DNA from: Saposhnikovia divaricata
Taxonomy: Eukaryota; Streptophyta; Magnoliopsida; Apiales; Apiaceae
Length of the DNA stretch: 64,000 nt
Reading direction: 5' to 3'
Assembly (NCBI GenBank): GCA_036435485.1
Contig: CM071598.1
Coordinates: 205,323,148-205,387,147 of the forward strand
Part shown: one piece after another, positions 36,617 to 49,321 of the stretch
How the letters are laid out: each line of letters starts with the position of its first letter
Position numbering within the stretch: the stretch's first letter is position 1
Position numbers and translations under genes: made by a program
Notes under the pieces: generated by a model
What the model saw: only the letters and a program-made list of their open reading frames with translations
Database searches by the model: none
Told to the model about the DNA's origin: nothing

Positions 36617-36889
36617 TGATGTTTGCTTATTGACTGTATGCAACTAGCTTGCCAAACTGTCTCGGTGTAGCACCATTAGCTTGCTCTTTGGATATTCTAA
36701 TTAAACAATCATTATGATGATTTTCACTGCAAAACCAAGTTAGCATAATACAAAATAACATGATGTTTTATATCAAATTACAAGCAATCAGCTTGCTGAG
36801 TGTGATCATCAAAACCATAAAAATATCAGTTTTCGCGGTACATGGACCAAAATTATGGATAAGATCCCTTTTACGCTTATTATATATAA

Positions 36890-37650
36890 CTAACTTATAA
36901 CTCGTGCAATCCACGACTCTTTTTTAATATTTATATTTACATTTATATAAATTATATTATCAAACAAAATTTTCTTAATAATTGTATTTATTAAGATTGT
37001 TTTGTGATGAATTTGATTTTTATCAAATAAATTTTAATATTTAATTGAGCGAAACAAAAAACTCTTACTTTTGAAAGGCTAAAAGAAAAATAACCAAATT
37101 TGAGTATAATTTTATAAAAAATTATTATTTATTAGACTTCACACGGTTAATTTACTATTTTTGTTCTATCTTCTGTCTTAAATATTAGATCTAGATGATT
37201 TTACATATTATGCAAAACTCAAGAAATAATCTTTAAGTTAGTGATGGTTTAACATTTATTATCCAATTGAAACTACTCAGAAATTGAAAAGAAAAGAAAC
37301 TTGTGAATTTTTACATTGAGAATTTTATTCAATTTAGAAAACCTACTTACATTTGGTATAGATTATTTAAATTTATTTTTTCGTATTTGAATATAATCAT
37401 ATTATCAATCAGATAAACTTACTTTCTAATATTAGATCTAATTATATTCAATTTAGAAGACCTAATTATATTTGATTAAATTTACTCATACTTGGATAAA
37501 ATATTACTATCAATCAAATAAAATATTTAATATTAGATCTAACGGTTCACATGTATATATTTTAAGTTCCAATGGTCGGTATTATTGTGGTCGACGATCG
37601 TACTACAAAAAAATTGGATAAGATTTATATAAGGATAAAATAACAATATA
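36890..37650 (-). mobile_element. R2: AT-rich Helitron-like repeat
   Basis: The left border reads CTAACTTATAACTCGTGC-aatc-CACGA, the degenerate reverse of a Helitron 3' hairpin and CTRR end. Body blocks (AAGTTAGTGATGGTTTAACA, TATTTGAATATAAT, AGATCTAACGG) match R1 and R3. It follows the tail of R1 directly and runs directly into R3 at 37651, so the three units were in tandem. Confidence 0.5.
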
Positions 37651-37743
37651 ATAGCTTATAATCCGTGCGGTGCACAAGTTATTTTTATATTATAATAATT
37701 TACTTATATAATTGTTCTAAATCTTTTACTAATTGTTTTAAAT
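37651..37743 (-). mobile_element. R3, left part (split by element C)
   Basis: TAGCTTATAATCCGTGC-ggt-GCACAAGTTA is the hairpin end of a third R copy. The repeat is cut at 37743 by element C, whose duplication TAAAT marks the join, and continues at 61282. Confidence 0.55.
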
Positions 37744-39044
37744 TGTTGAGTATTGAATACAGTAAAAGAATACAAAGGGGGGGGTGAATGGATTCTTGAA
37801 CTTTTCTTTGTTCTTGAATCTTTGCAGCAAGATATGTGTTGAGTGTGTGAGATATGTAAGTGCAGATAACAAATACAAAACACCACACAATATCACTTTA
37901 ATCTAATATTTTATTAGATAAAGATTTTGCTACAATCTGTGAATACAAATGATAGTATTCTCAGCTTCGTTTTTCTCAGAGAGATATTTCTTTTGATGTA
38001 TATGAAAATCTTATCTCTAAAAACTTATCTTCTAAGGAAGTGAGGCTGTATCCTTATAGACATGGATACACCTACTTACTACAAATAAGGTAGGTAAACA
38101 AACTACTTTCCAGTCTGTCTATCTCATTTGAGTAAGAGTCCAAACGGCTACAGATTTGACTTTGCAAAGCCTGTTCAGATCCACTTCTTTAGCTCCTTGT
38201 CCCTTTGTCTTATCTCTCCAAGCTTCTTTGTAGGCTTTCCAATGTGCTTTATAGTACATAGTCAAATAAAGCGTCTTGGCTTGTTCCAAGTTTCTGACTT
38301 GTACAATTCTTCAGTATTTTGTCTCCAAGAATGTATTCGAGAAGTGGCTAAGTGATTGATTCGAGAACTCGAATTGACTTAATCGATAACTCTGAGTTCT
38401 CGAATAGTGTTATATTGACATATCGAATCACTTCTCGAATAGCTCTTTTCTCTGGGACTCCTTGAGATATCGAATAGAGCATTTTGACATATCGAATCCC
38501 TGAGCTGTCGAATAGCTTCTTTAGTCCTTGAGATATCGAATAGGGCATTGACTTGTTGACTCTTAGAGAACTCGAATGATGCTTTGACTTGTTGACTCCA
38601 TGAGTTCTTGAATAGAGTAATAGACATATCGAATCTCTGAGATATCGAATGAGATATCGAACAGTGTATTCAGAGATATCGAATAGTGTCTTCTGAGATA
38701 TCGAATTTCTGACTTCTCGAATGCTAGACTTCTCGAATACACAAATGTACTTCTCGAATTGGTACTTAGGCAAATTCTTCATTTCTTCAAATCCCAACTG
38801 TGATTATTTGGCAGTCTTTATCTCCTTGCTCGAGGCATGAACCTTGGAACTTCTTTCAAGCATTATTCTTGACTTTATAAGTACAATTACACAACTAGAA
38901 TTTGATGCCTACTACAAGTACAGAACAAATAGAAACTCTACAACTAGAGGTTTCCTCAGTTAAGAGGTCATGTAGGTAATGCATAGCATTACACATACTT
39001 AGGCTTGTTATTAGATGTATTCAGGCATGCCTCTGTGACTAACA
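37744..39044 (-). repeat. 3' LTR of element C
   Basis: A 1301-bp LTR. Between about 38333 and 38762 it holds roughly twenty copies of a TCGAA-centred motif (GATATCGAATAG, TTCTCGAAT and variants). It also has two TTGACTTGTTGACTC strings, which contain W-box-like TTGAC cores. The short frames within it are shadows. Confidence 0.88.
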
Positions 39045-39056
39045 ATCTCCCCCAAA
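39045..39056 (-). other. Polypurine tract of element C
   Basis: On the minus strand AATTTGGGGGAGAT lies directly before the TGTTAG start of the 3' LTR. It would prime plus-strand synthesis. Similar GGGGGAG strings recur upstream within ORF3, at about 41191, 41227 and 42676 (minus strand). Confidence 0.85.
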
Positions 39057-39203
39057 TTGTGAGTAAGACCCTTAGTCACAATTTCATGTCTGATAACAAG
39101 CCTAACATACATAAAGATAAAACTTGACAGTACATGTATGAATTTCGATTAGCAATGTGGATAGAACTACAGGGTGAATAATCTTACAGCCTATGATGAA
39201 GTA

Positions 39204-42200
39204 CTAGCCATTTTCATTTGTTTCCCTTTCCATAGCCTTGGCTTGCAAATCATCATATGCTTTCTGTCTTCTTTCTTTCTCCTTCCTTGTATTCTCATCC
39301 ATAGCTTTTATTATTTCTGCCATAGCATCCAATTCTTCAAGCAAAATTGAGTCTTTGAAATCTTCAAGTACTGGTTTCAGAATGTTTACAGGATAGTGGT
39401 TGAGTAGATTCATTCTGATGTGGACCTGATCCCCATTTCTCCTCCTGTACTTCACCACATAGGGGTTAAACTAGACTCTACACAATCCCTTTGCCCTTAG
39501 CTTTTCTGCTTCAATCTCCAGTCTCTCAATTTCTTTCTCCCTTGCTAGCCATTTCTAAAACACTCTTTTCTGATTCTCTCCTCATGATCTCTCTTCATCT
39601 TCACAAAATCAATTAGCTCCAGCTTCCATACTCTTTCCGCTTTATCTTCTGAGCTCAACAATGCAATGATTCTTTCTATGTCATGTAGTTTGCCCCAGTG
39701 TTGACATCCTCCTTGTTTGAATTTCTCCTCCCTTCCATCAGTATATTTGATCTCAAGGCAGTTATCAACAATGGCAACATGGTAGATTCTTTGAGCTTGT
39801 AAGAATTGCAGTTGGTCTTCATCAAAATCTTCATCTAGTGTTTGGAGTTTTAAGCCTGGATAGATTGTCAGAGTCCTTGATTTGGATAGCTTTGGTTTCC
39901 TTGCAGCTTGTTTGAATTTGATCCTTTTTACATGGTTGCCTGGCAGTAGCATGTGACCTTTGTTTGTAGACCATTGTAGTATTCCATTAGCAGTTTGCTT
40001 TTTGAAATATAAAGATGGTTTCTTGACTTGAATCTTTTTCTCTTCTTGAGGTGGCAAGACAGTTGCAGAAGCCATAGATGTAGATTTTGGTAGGTCACTA
40101 CTAACAGTATTCACCCTAGACTTAGAGTCTTGTGATGTGGTGAGGTTACTGTCAGCAATGCCTAAGGCTTGCTGTCTTCCACTCTTCCTCTCAGAGACTT
40201 TACCTTGGTCATCATCATTCTTCTTCTCCTTACCATCCTTCTTCTTCTTTTTATCTTCATCACCCTTATCACTCCTGTGATGCCTTCTCCTTCCATCACT
40301 TTTATCTCCATCCTTGTCTTGATCACCATCCTTGCTAGGGTTGAACTTAGCAGATTCAGGTACAATGCCAGTTGCAATGTATGACCTGAGATAAGATATA
40401 GCTTCCAATTCTTCTGCTGTTCTTAAACCCTTCTTCTTGTTCAGCTGCTCAATGATGGCAATAATGAGAGATTTGTTCTGAGGAATTAGATGCTTAGAAA
40501 TGACCAGCTGCTTGATATCATCAATTCTTGTTGCAGCCTGATAGATGATGGTTCTAGGATTTGTGAATACTTCAAGTAGTCTTGCTGGTTGACCATCCCT
40601 TAACTCTTCAAAGAGACTCTTGCAGTTTTCATCCTTCTTTTCAATCATTCCAAGGAACACATCCACTTTTGAGTGCTTTAGATCCTGTAGAGTGTTGATG
40701 GTTAAGTGCCATATCTTATTCTTTCCTACCATCATTATCTCTTTTTGCCATAGGCCGTCAACTCTCCTTGGTACTACAGTGAGAAAGTCAATCTAACTCT
40801 TCAAACTCCTATGATATGATAAAGCATCACCAGCCTGTTCTCTTGAGACTTTCAGAAACTCCAAGAATGCATCATCATGATAGACATTTGAGTTTGCAAT
40901 TTCTTGTAGCTTGGCCTCAATGACCACCTTCACTTCTACTGGCTTGGCACTCTTAGATATGGAGATTTGAGGTCTGTCAGATAGCATACTCCCTGCAACC
41001 ACTATGGTTGTAATAGATTGCTTTTGACCACTGGAAGTAGTGATGTGCACAGTTGGTAGAGTGACAACTTGCAGAGAAATAGGAGGCTCATCAACTTTGT
41101 CTTTTCCTTTGCCAGGCACATGAGTTAGAGATTTTGAAGTTCTTTGATGACCACCTTCAATGATTTTGATGCCCTTTACTAGTGGTTTCTCCCCCTTTGT
41201 ATTTGAGTTTCTTGATGTCCTCTTCTCCCCCTTAGGCTTGTTGTCAGGCACAGAGGCTGTAGGAGTGACCTTTGGGGTTGAAGATTCGTCAGGTAGAGGG
41301 AGACCCATGTGCTTCATCATTGTAGACAACATTGATTGTTGATGCAGAAGAACATCAGCTGTGGTGGTGGCTTGAGTGTTCAACTGCTCAGTAAGAGTTT
41401 GTACCTTGTCTGTAAGATGAGCATTAGATTGAGTGAGAGTAGCTACCTCCTGTTCAAGTGCATCTACCTTGCTGAACAATGCAGTGGATTTGAAGCCAGA
41501 CAGGGATTGTTCTTTGAGTCTCTGCACTTCAAACCTAGACATCTCATGCACAGGGACCTCAGTGACCAGCTTGTCTCCATATTGATTTGCAAAGAGGGTC
41601 CTGAGCATGGCATTGGCTTCAGTTGTCTGATCAGTGAGATTTTGGAATTTGTGCCCTAAGCCTGTGACAGCATCCTTGAGAATAGCCAAACCATTGTCCA
41701 TCTTGGTGCAGGTAGACTTACAGGCTAGAATGTCCTTGACTACAGTCTCCAATTGAGGGAATTTGGAATCAAAAGTCCTCTTTATCTCATGCACCTCCTT
41801 GGTTGTGGCTGAACACACTTCATTAACTTCTGTCTTTAGACCTTTGCCAAGGTAGTGTGCAGCCTTCAGAATGCCCTTGTAGCTGTCATTCACTGCTTCA
41901 TACACATCAGTAGGGGTGAGAGATTTGGCATTGGACCCTAGTGAAGTGATGTATTCTTCTCTGAGGTACTGGAGACCTTCTGAGAGAGAGATGTCATTCT
42001 TTCCTTGTAGCCAAGCATCTACGTTTCCATCCCTCTCAGTTTCATCTATGATCTTAGCCTTCTGTATTTCTACATCATCTCTGTGGCATAGGAGGATAGC
42101 TTCATAGTCTGTATTGGGCATGTCTGCAGTGAGAAGGTGCTGAGCAATCTTTGTGAACTCAAGGATCTGATCCACAATTAAGCTTTGGAGTGCTTCAACC

Positions 42201-43987
42201 GTCAATTATGGTGGAACAGACCCTGATCCTGAAGCACTGTCATGTTGCACAGGCTTCAGCCATTGAGACATATAGTTAGAGCTAGAGCTAGACAAGCTAG
42301 ACTCCTCAGTTACAGATTCAACTTCTGTAACCGGATGGAAAGACTCTGCTACTGTTGTCTCCACAGGAGTGGGATGAGTTACAACAGTAGTTGACACAGG
42401 CACAGAGTCTCTAGTTAAAACTAGTGAATCCTCTGTGTTTGTGATGGTGTCATTAGGAGATGCCCCATCATGCATTCCCTGACCATCTAAATGTGGTACC
42501 TGGGTGGTGAGCAAGGTGTCATGCACCAAGTCACTTGAATCCATTGGCTCATCAAGAGAAAAGAATTCTTGATGATCAATGCCTTGCTCCTCAATTGCTT
42601 GAGTTGCAGGCTCCAAAGAAATATGAGTGGTAGATTCTGGAAGAGAAGTGTGTTGTAGATTAGATTTTGGCAACTCCCCCTGAGAGATAGAGAGAGTTTC
42701 AATTGTGATGTGCTCTCCACTCAGTGTTGTGCCAGCCTTATCACTCCCTTGTGCTGACTCTTTACAGATAGGTGCATTGGGGAGGATTCTTGATTCTATA
42801 GATGCACCCTATTGAGAGGATACATCTAGTGAGCTGTGTGCCCCTGATTTTACAACTTCAGCCATTTGGGTGACTGAAGAGGTGGTTTTAGATTTCTTCT
42901 TCTTCTTTAGGCTAATGATAGGTGACTCAGGTTCCTTACCTCCTAAACCTAGTTCTACAGCCAAGGCTGCTTCAGTTAAGATGGTTAAAGGTTCAGAAGC
43001 AACCTGCTTTCTCTTCTTTTTACTAACATCACCCTTTTGAGAGGATGATGCAGTTGGCTCTGTGTTTGGTAGAGTGTTTGTCTGAGAGGGTTGGTTAGCA
43101 AGCCTTGGGTTAGCATTATGTTCTTCTTGCTTAGGCTGTGCTAACTGAGACTTAGACTCAAATATTGGCATGTTGTAGGGGTAAGACCTAAACAAACCCT
43201 CCATGTGGGGAGTTATCTAAAGCCTTACATCCACATCATTCCTAGTCTCCAAGTTACCAAAAATAAGTTTGGTCATGGACCTAGGATAGCCTATTTTACT
43301 TTTATCTAATCCAGGCAATTCAATCAATGAAGCATTTTTAAAATTAAGTACTAATTGAATAAAGCGGGGAAAGAAAATTTCAGTACCTCTCTTAGCTGTG
43401 TTCTTACCAAGTCTCCCATATAGCTCTTGTATGATGAGATGTCCAACATCTATCTTTCTCCCATGAGCCAAGGCATAGGCAAGCTGCTGCACAGGTGTAC
43501 TAATCTGATCAAAGCTCGATTTCCTGGCAGTGAATACATGAAGGAGTGTAGCAAAAACATAGCTCCATTCCTTTCTCAAGTACTTCCTATTCAGCTTTCC
43601 AAGTTTAATAGCCTCTGAGTATTTGATAAATTCAAAGAATTCTTCCAACTCAGCATCTGTGGCCAGGGATTCATATGCCTCTTGCTGCAAATCCAAGGCT
43701 TGATTCATGTCTGCGGTAGTGATAGTAATATCCACGCCTTGAATCTTGCAGTAGACAACATATGAGGTAATAGCATTCTCAAAGGTGATGACCTCCACTG
43801 TAGCTGTCCTCCAGAATTGTTCTAATAAGTCTATGTACAGGGTTGGGTTGGCTGATAGTGCACCCTTGATGTAAGATTCAGACAACCATCGAACAAAGCA
43901 CTTGAAATTAGCATTTGATGCTTCCACATCACTGGTAATTGCGATGACATTGGTTTGGGATGGTATGGTGAGTTGAGTGTTTGCCAT
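39204..43987 (-). pseudogene. ORF3 of element C: long extra ORF after pol, decayed
   Basis: One frame runs from ATG 43987 to 39545, interrupted only by stops at 43217, 42809, 42206, 40793 and 39545. After a frameshift near 39545 it continues to 39204 (about 1590 codons in all). The N-terminal ~256 residues are a globular, mostly helical domain (FKCFVRWLSES, YLRKEWSYVFATLLHVF, GHLIIQELYGRLGK) that resembles, from memory, the 'putative plant transposon protein' domain. A Ser/Thr/Lys-rich linker follows, then a coiled coil (DALEQEVATLTQSNAHL...), a KGEK-containing basic linker, a highly charged Lys/Asp tract, and a C-terminal domain (TDGREEKFKQGGCQHWGKL). The layout parallels ORF3 of element D. 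The position between pol and the 3' LTR is where Sireviruses carry an envelope-like ORF, but I see no signal peptide or clear membrane span. Function is unknown. Confidence 0.8.
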
Positions 43988-44829
43988 TTGGGTAGAGAAG
44001 AAAAGAGAATTAAGGTTGAAGAAGAAATTCGCAGTTAGGGTTTTCAGAGGTTTTAAGAGTTTAGATGCTTGAGAAATCGAACGAAATGAGTTGAACAGTT
44101 GTGAAATTGTATATATATGAATAACTTGAGTTGTCGATTAGATATAAGTTTTGTATCGACAAGACAGTCATTCGAGAAGTATAAAACAACTATTCGATAA
44201 GTCAAGAAAGGCTTATTCGATATCTCAAGCAGTTTGTAACTCACAGCTGGCAGTTATTTAACTCAGAAAATAATTCTAAGCTAAATAAAATGTGTTTTTA
44301 TGAGCGAAATGAAAATTTTAATATAAATCCAAAAAGTGATTAAGTGTCAGCGAAAAATTAGTCTTTTCAAATGATTCGATAACTCAAATACAGTATTCGA
44401 GAACTCCATCACTAGAGAACTAAAATACTATATTCGAGAACTCAGAGTGTGCTATTCGATTTCTCTAAAAGACACTATTCGAGAACTCAAGAGGGTTCTA
44501 GATAGGCCTATTCGAGAACTCGAGCCATGACAAAACAATGAATCATTCGAGAAGTCTGACTTATCGAACTATACTTTTCACTCATAAAATTCAATTTTCA
44601 CTATCTTTTAAAATTTACCAGAAATATTCACTGAAGAATATTCTACCAAATTAAATAGTGATTCTCTCAAAATTTCACAGAAATTTCAAGCTAAAGATGT
44701 ATGATTTTCACCATATGTAGCATTGTGGAATATTTATAAATCATACTCCAGCCAATACTTACTTCAAAAATATTGAGCATTTGATAAAGTAAGTATTTAC
44801 TGCTGCAACAATCTAGTTGATATATTCAC
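43988..44829 (-). promoter_or_regulatory. pol-ORF3 spacer of element C with repeated TCGAA motif
   Basis: About fifteen ATTCGAGAACTC / TATTCGATAA-type strings crowd 44070-44570, mostly in direct orientation. They share the TCGAA core with the LTR array of the same element. No gene is seen; the minus frame 44053-44244 is a shadow. The position upstream of ORF3 suggests a role in its expression or in RNA handling, which is inference. Confidence 0.55.
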
Positions 44830-47800
44830 TTAGCCAGAATTTGAAGAATTCAGCATTCCAATCTCACTAACCAACCTTGTGAAGGTGGCTTCATCTAATG
44901 GCTTAGTGAATATGTCAGCTAGTTGTTTCTCTGTGGGAAAATAATGTAACTCAATGGTTCCATTAGTTGCATGCTCCCTTGTGAAGTGATATCTGATGTC
45001 AATGTGCTTTGTCCTAGAATGATTGACAGGATTGGAAACTATAGAGATTGCACTTGTGTTGTCACACATGATTGGAATTCTTTCCAACACAAGTCCATAA
45101 TCTCTAAGTTGGTTTCTGATCCAAAGCACTTGAGCACAGCAACTTCCAGCAGCTATGTACTTAGCTTCAGCTGTGGAAGTTGACACAGATTGTTGTTTCT
45201 TGCTATACCAAGAGACTAACCTTTGTCCAAGAAACTGGCAGCTACCTGATGTGCTTTTCCTATCCACTCTGCATCCAGCATAATCAGCATCAGAATAACC
45301 AACCAGATTGAACCCTGTGTCCTTAGGATACCATAACCCCAAGTTTGGTGTGCCCTTCAGATATCTGAAAATCCTCTTTATTGCTATCATATGTGATTCC
45401 TTTGGATTTGATTGAAACCTTGCACACAAGCATGTTGCAAACATGATGTCTGGCCTACTAGCAGTGAGGTTGAGTAGAGAACCAACCATGCCTCTGTAGA
45501 TTGAGATATCTACCTTCTTGCCCTTAACATCTTCATCTAACTTGGTGGCAGTGGCCATGGGTGTCTTTGCAGGTGGGCATTCTTCTAAGTCAAATTTCTT
45601 CAATAGATCCTTGATGTATTTGGTTTGACTTATAAAAATGCCATCCTTCCTTTGACTCACTTGTAGCCCGAGAAAGAATGTTTATTCTCCCATCATACTC
45701 ATCTCATATCTGCTCTGCATGAGATTAGAGAATTTCTCACACAGCTTCTCATTTGTAGAGCCAAATATGATATCATCCACATAGATTTGAACTAAGATAA
45801 TATCATCACCATGTTTCTTGTAAAACAGTGTCTTGTCCAGTATGCCTCTAGTGAATTGATTCTCCAGTAGAAATTGTGACAATGTGTCATACCATGCCCT
45901 AGGAGCTTGCTTAAGTCCATACAATGCTTTAAGCAATCTGTAGACAAGGTGAGGGAATTGTGGATCCTCAAAGCCAGGTGGCTGTTGCACATACACATCT
46001 TCTTCGAACTCCCAATTCAGAAATGCACTCTTGACATCCATTTGATAAACCTTGAAATTAGAATGTGCAGCAAATGCCAAGAAAATTCTGATGGCCTCTA
46101 GTCTAGCAACAGGGGCAAAAGTCTCATCATAGTCAATGCCTTCCTGTTGAGAGTATCCTTAGAACCCATTTTGTTCCAACAATGGTTCTATCCTTTGGTG
46201 CAGGCACAAGTTCCCATACTTTGCTTCTTTCAAATTGGTTTAGCTCATCTTGCATAGCAATTATCCAATCAGGATCCAACAATGCATCATCAAGTTTCTT
46301 AGGCTCAACTTGGGATAGAAAGCAACCATAGAGACATTCATTTAGAGTTGCTCTCCTTGTCCTCACTCCTGTATTTGGATCTCCAATTATCTGATCTGCA
46401 GTATGTGATCTATCCCATTTCCTTGTATGTTCTGATTGATTTCTCAGCCTTGATGTTGCTTCATCATCCAGATCATGATCATTTACATTTCCTCCCCATG
46501 TGAAGTTGCCACTAATCACAGGTGTGTCTTGGATGCTTGTTTCTTCATTGTTGGTTGACACAGGTTCTTCATTCACTTGAGTTTGTTGGATTGTGGGCTC
46601 AAATTCAGTTTCAATCTCCTCATCAGAATCATCTAGATTGTCAAACTTCAAAGGATCTTTATCTTCATCATTGGCTTCTTCTAATCCAGGTAGTTTGCTG
46701 TCATCAAATGTCACATCTGTGCTTTCCATAACTTTCTTTTGAGTGATGACATAAACTTTGTATGCAATTCTTTCCATAGAGTAGCCAAGAAAAATTCCTT
46801 CAAATGCTTTTGCATCAAACTTTCCAACATATTCTGAATTGTCTTTTAACACAAAGCATTTGCTTCCAAAAGTATGAACATACTTTAGAGTGGGCTTCTT
46901 TCCAGTCATCAAGTTGTAAGGTGTCTTTCCAGTGTTTTTGTTGATGAGGGTTCTGTTTTGGATATAGCATGCAGTCCTCACAGCCTCAGCCCAAAAACAT
47001 GTAGGCATCTTTGCATCAAGTAACATTGTTCTAGAAGCCTCAATCAGAGTTCTATTCTTTCTCTCAACAACTCCATTTTGTTGTGGAGTCCTTGGAGCTG
47101 AGAATTGTTGAGAAATACCATTCTCTTTGCAGAATGCTTCAAGCATGGCATTTCTGAACTCTATTCCATTATCACTTCTTAATGCAATCACACTTGCATT
47201 GTTGGCCTTTGCTTCCTTGTCAATTTTCTTTATATGCTCAATGATTACTTGTGGAGCCTCATCCTTTGATGCCAGAAATTCTACCCATGTATACCTTGTG
47301 AAATCATCAACCATCACCAGAGCATACTTTTTCCTTCCTAGTGACATAATATTGACAGGCCCAAACAAGTCCAGATGAATTAGTTGTAGGGGCTTGGTTA
47401 TTGATGTCACTGTCTTTGACTTGTGGCTTGATCTTTTCATTTTTCCCTTTTGACAAGCCTCACACACTCCTTCTTGACAGAATTCAAGTGTGGGCATGCC
47501 TCTCACTAACTCCCTTTTTACTAGAGAATTAATGCCTTTGAAGTTCAAGTGTGATAGCTTCTTATGCCACAGCCATCTATCTTCATTTGATGCTTTTGAG
47601 TAAAAGCAACAAATTTTGTCCTTGTTTGCAGAGTTCATATTGGCTACAAACAGGCTTCCTTTCCTTACTCCAGATAGAGCAAAGTCACCAGTCTTCTTGT
47701 GGATGATCAAACATTCATCTTTGTCAAAATTCACTTTGAAGCCTCTATCAGTAAATTGACCAACACTCAGTAGATTGTGCTTGAGCCCCTTGACCAGTGC

Positions 47801-47968
47801 TATATTTTCAATGATGACATTTCCAATTTCCAACTTGCCATATCCCAGTGTGTTGCCAATGCTGTCATCTCCAAAAGCAACCATTGGGCTAGCCTTCTCC
47901 TCATACTGTGATAGCAGGGCCATATCACCAGTCATATGGTTTGAGCATCCACTATCCAAAATCCACAT
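44830..47968 (-). pseudogene. pol: Element C pol, broken
   Basis: Protease (LDSGCSNHMTGD), pre-integrase region (WHKKLSHLNF, CEACQKGKMKRSS), integrase (HLDLFGPVN, RSDNGIEFRN, NGVVERKNRTLIEAS), reverse transcriptase (MDVKSAFLN, PPGFEDP, ALYGLKQAPRAWYD, YVDDIIFGS) and RNase H (GYSDADYAG, STAEAKYIAAGS, DIFTKPLDEATF) are all recognisable. A deletion with frameshift at about 46135-46160 removes the start of the reverse transcriptase core, and a stop at 45682 lies between palm and RNase H. In RNase H the normal AEAEY reads AEAKY, changing an acidic residue. The gene is very close to pol of element D apart from these lesions. It is not functional. Confidence 0.9.
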
Positions 47969-48381
47969 GACCTTCCTTTCACTTTCTCTCTTACCTCCTC
48001 TGTCCCTTCACAAAACACCTCGATGTGGTTCCACATGTCCTTGGCTGATGTGCATGATGCTATGTTGGCAAACATCGACATATCCATGGAGTCTATGATC
48101 AGCAACATGAGATGACTGTCTAGGGCAACCTTTTCCTTCTCTGAGTCCGTCCATTTGGATGGCTCTTTTGCCACATATGATCTAGGAATGACTATTGTGC
48201 CCACTGTAGATTCAGCAATTTCTTGTTGTAGTAAAAATGGACCATTCTTGAGGATGTCAGGGTAGAGAGGATTGGCAGCTTTGATGAACAATAGCATTTT
48301 TATTTTCCAGAGGTTGTAATTCTCTTTGTCGAACTTAGGGACCTTCACCGTACCTGTAGTCTTTGGTGTATTCGAACTCAT
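47932..48381 (-). pseudogene. gag: Element C gag, internally deleted
   Basis: ATG 48381 opens a Gag N-terminus (FDKENYNLWKIKMLLFI, SCTSAKDMWNHIEVFCEG) equivalent to the first ~145 residues of element D Gag. After EEVREKVKG the sequence jumps to the residues before the protease (CGFWIVD), so most of Gag, including all zinc knuckles and the gag-pol junction, has been deleted. This copy could not build its own particles. Confidence 0.85.
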
Positions 48382-48410
48382 GATCGTTTTCTGTTTATAT
48401 CAAACAGCCT

Positions 48411-48422
48411 GCTCTGATACCA
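48411..48422 (-). other. Primer binding site of element C
   Basis: On the minus strand TGGTATCAGAGC, two bases downstream of the 5' LTR end CAACA. It matches the 3' end of initiator tRNA-Met. Confidence 0.88.
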
Positions 48423-48424
48423 CT

Positions 48425-49321
48425 TGTTGAGTATTGAATACAATAAAAGAATACAGAGGGGGGGTGAATGGATTCTTGAACTTTTCTTTGTTCTTGAATC
48501 TTTGCAGCAAGATATGTGTTGAGTGTGTGAGATATGTAAGTGCAGATAACAAATACAAGACACCACACAATATCACTTTAATCTAATATTTTATTAGATA
48601 AAGATTTTTCTACAATCTGTGAATACAAATGATAGTATTCTCAGCTTCGTTTTTCACAGAGAGATATTTCTTTTGATGTATATGAAAATCTTATCTCTAA
48701 AAACTTATCTTCTAAGGAAGTGAGGCTGTATCCCTATAGACATGGATACACCTACTTACTACAAATAAGGTAGGTAAACAAACTACTTTCCAGTCTGTCT
48801 ATCTCATTTGAGTAAGAATCCAAACGGCTACAGATTTGACTTTGCAAAGCCTGTTCAGATCCACTTCTTTAGTTCCTTGTCCCTTTGTCTTATCTCTCCA
48901 AGCTTCTTTGTAGGCTTTCCAATGTGCTTTATAGTACATAGTCATATAAAGCGTCTTGGCTTGTTGCAGGTTTCTGACTTGTACAATTCTTCAGTATTTT
49001 GTCTCCAAGAATGTATTCGAGAAGTGGCTAAGTGATTGATTCGAGAACTCGAATTGACTTAATCGATAACTCTGAGTTCTCGAATAGTGTTATATTGACA
49101 TATCGAATCACTTCTCGAATAGCTCTTTTCTCTGGGACTCCTTGAGATATCGAATAGAGCATTTTGACATATCGAATCCCTGAGAGGTCGAATAGCTTCT
49201 TTAGTCCTTGAGATATCGAATAGGGCATTGACTTGTTGACTCTTAGAGAACTCGAATGATGCTTTTACTTGTTGACTCCATGAGTTCTCGAATAGAGTAA
49301 TAGACATATCGAATGAGATAT
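48425..49321 (-). repeat. 5' LTR of element C, part 1
   Basis: It is nearly identical to 37744-38657. It lacks a 17-bp repeat unit present in the 3' LTR near 38640. It is cut after GATAT (49317-49321), where element D inserted. Confidence 0.88.

Larger units (their letters stand above)
25139..36817 (-). mobile_element. Sirevirus-like solo LTR, split by the LARD
   Basis: With the LARD and one copy of its TSD removed, about 1.23 kb remains (25139-26171 plus 36622-36817). On the minus strand it begins TGGTTTTGATGATCACAC and ends GTTCACCCCCCTTTAG...TTTGCA, the TG...CA form and C-run of Sirevirus/Angela-type LTRs. The flanks GAAAA and TAAAA (25134-25138 and 36818-36822) may be a diverged 5-bp duplication. 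The repeat R1 continues on both sides. No internal region remains, so it looks like a product of LTR-LTR recombination. Confidence 0.55.

Noticed and set aside
40162..40384. Open frames opposite or out of frame within ORF3 of element C
   Set aside because: They are shadows of a Lys/Asp-rich coding stretch.
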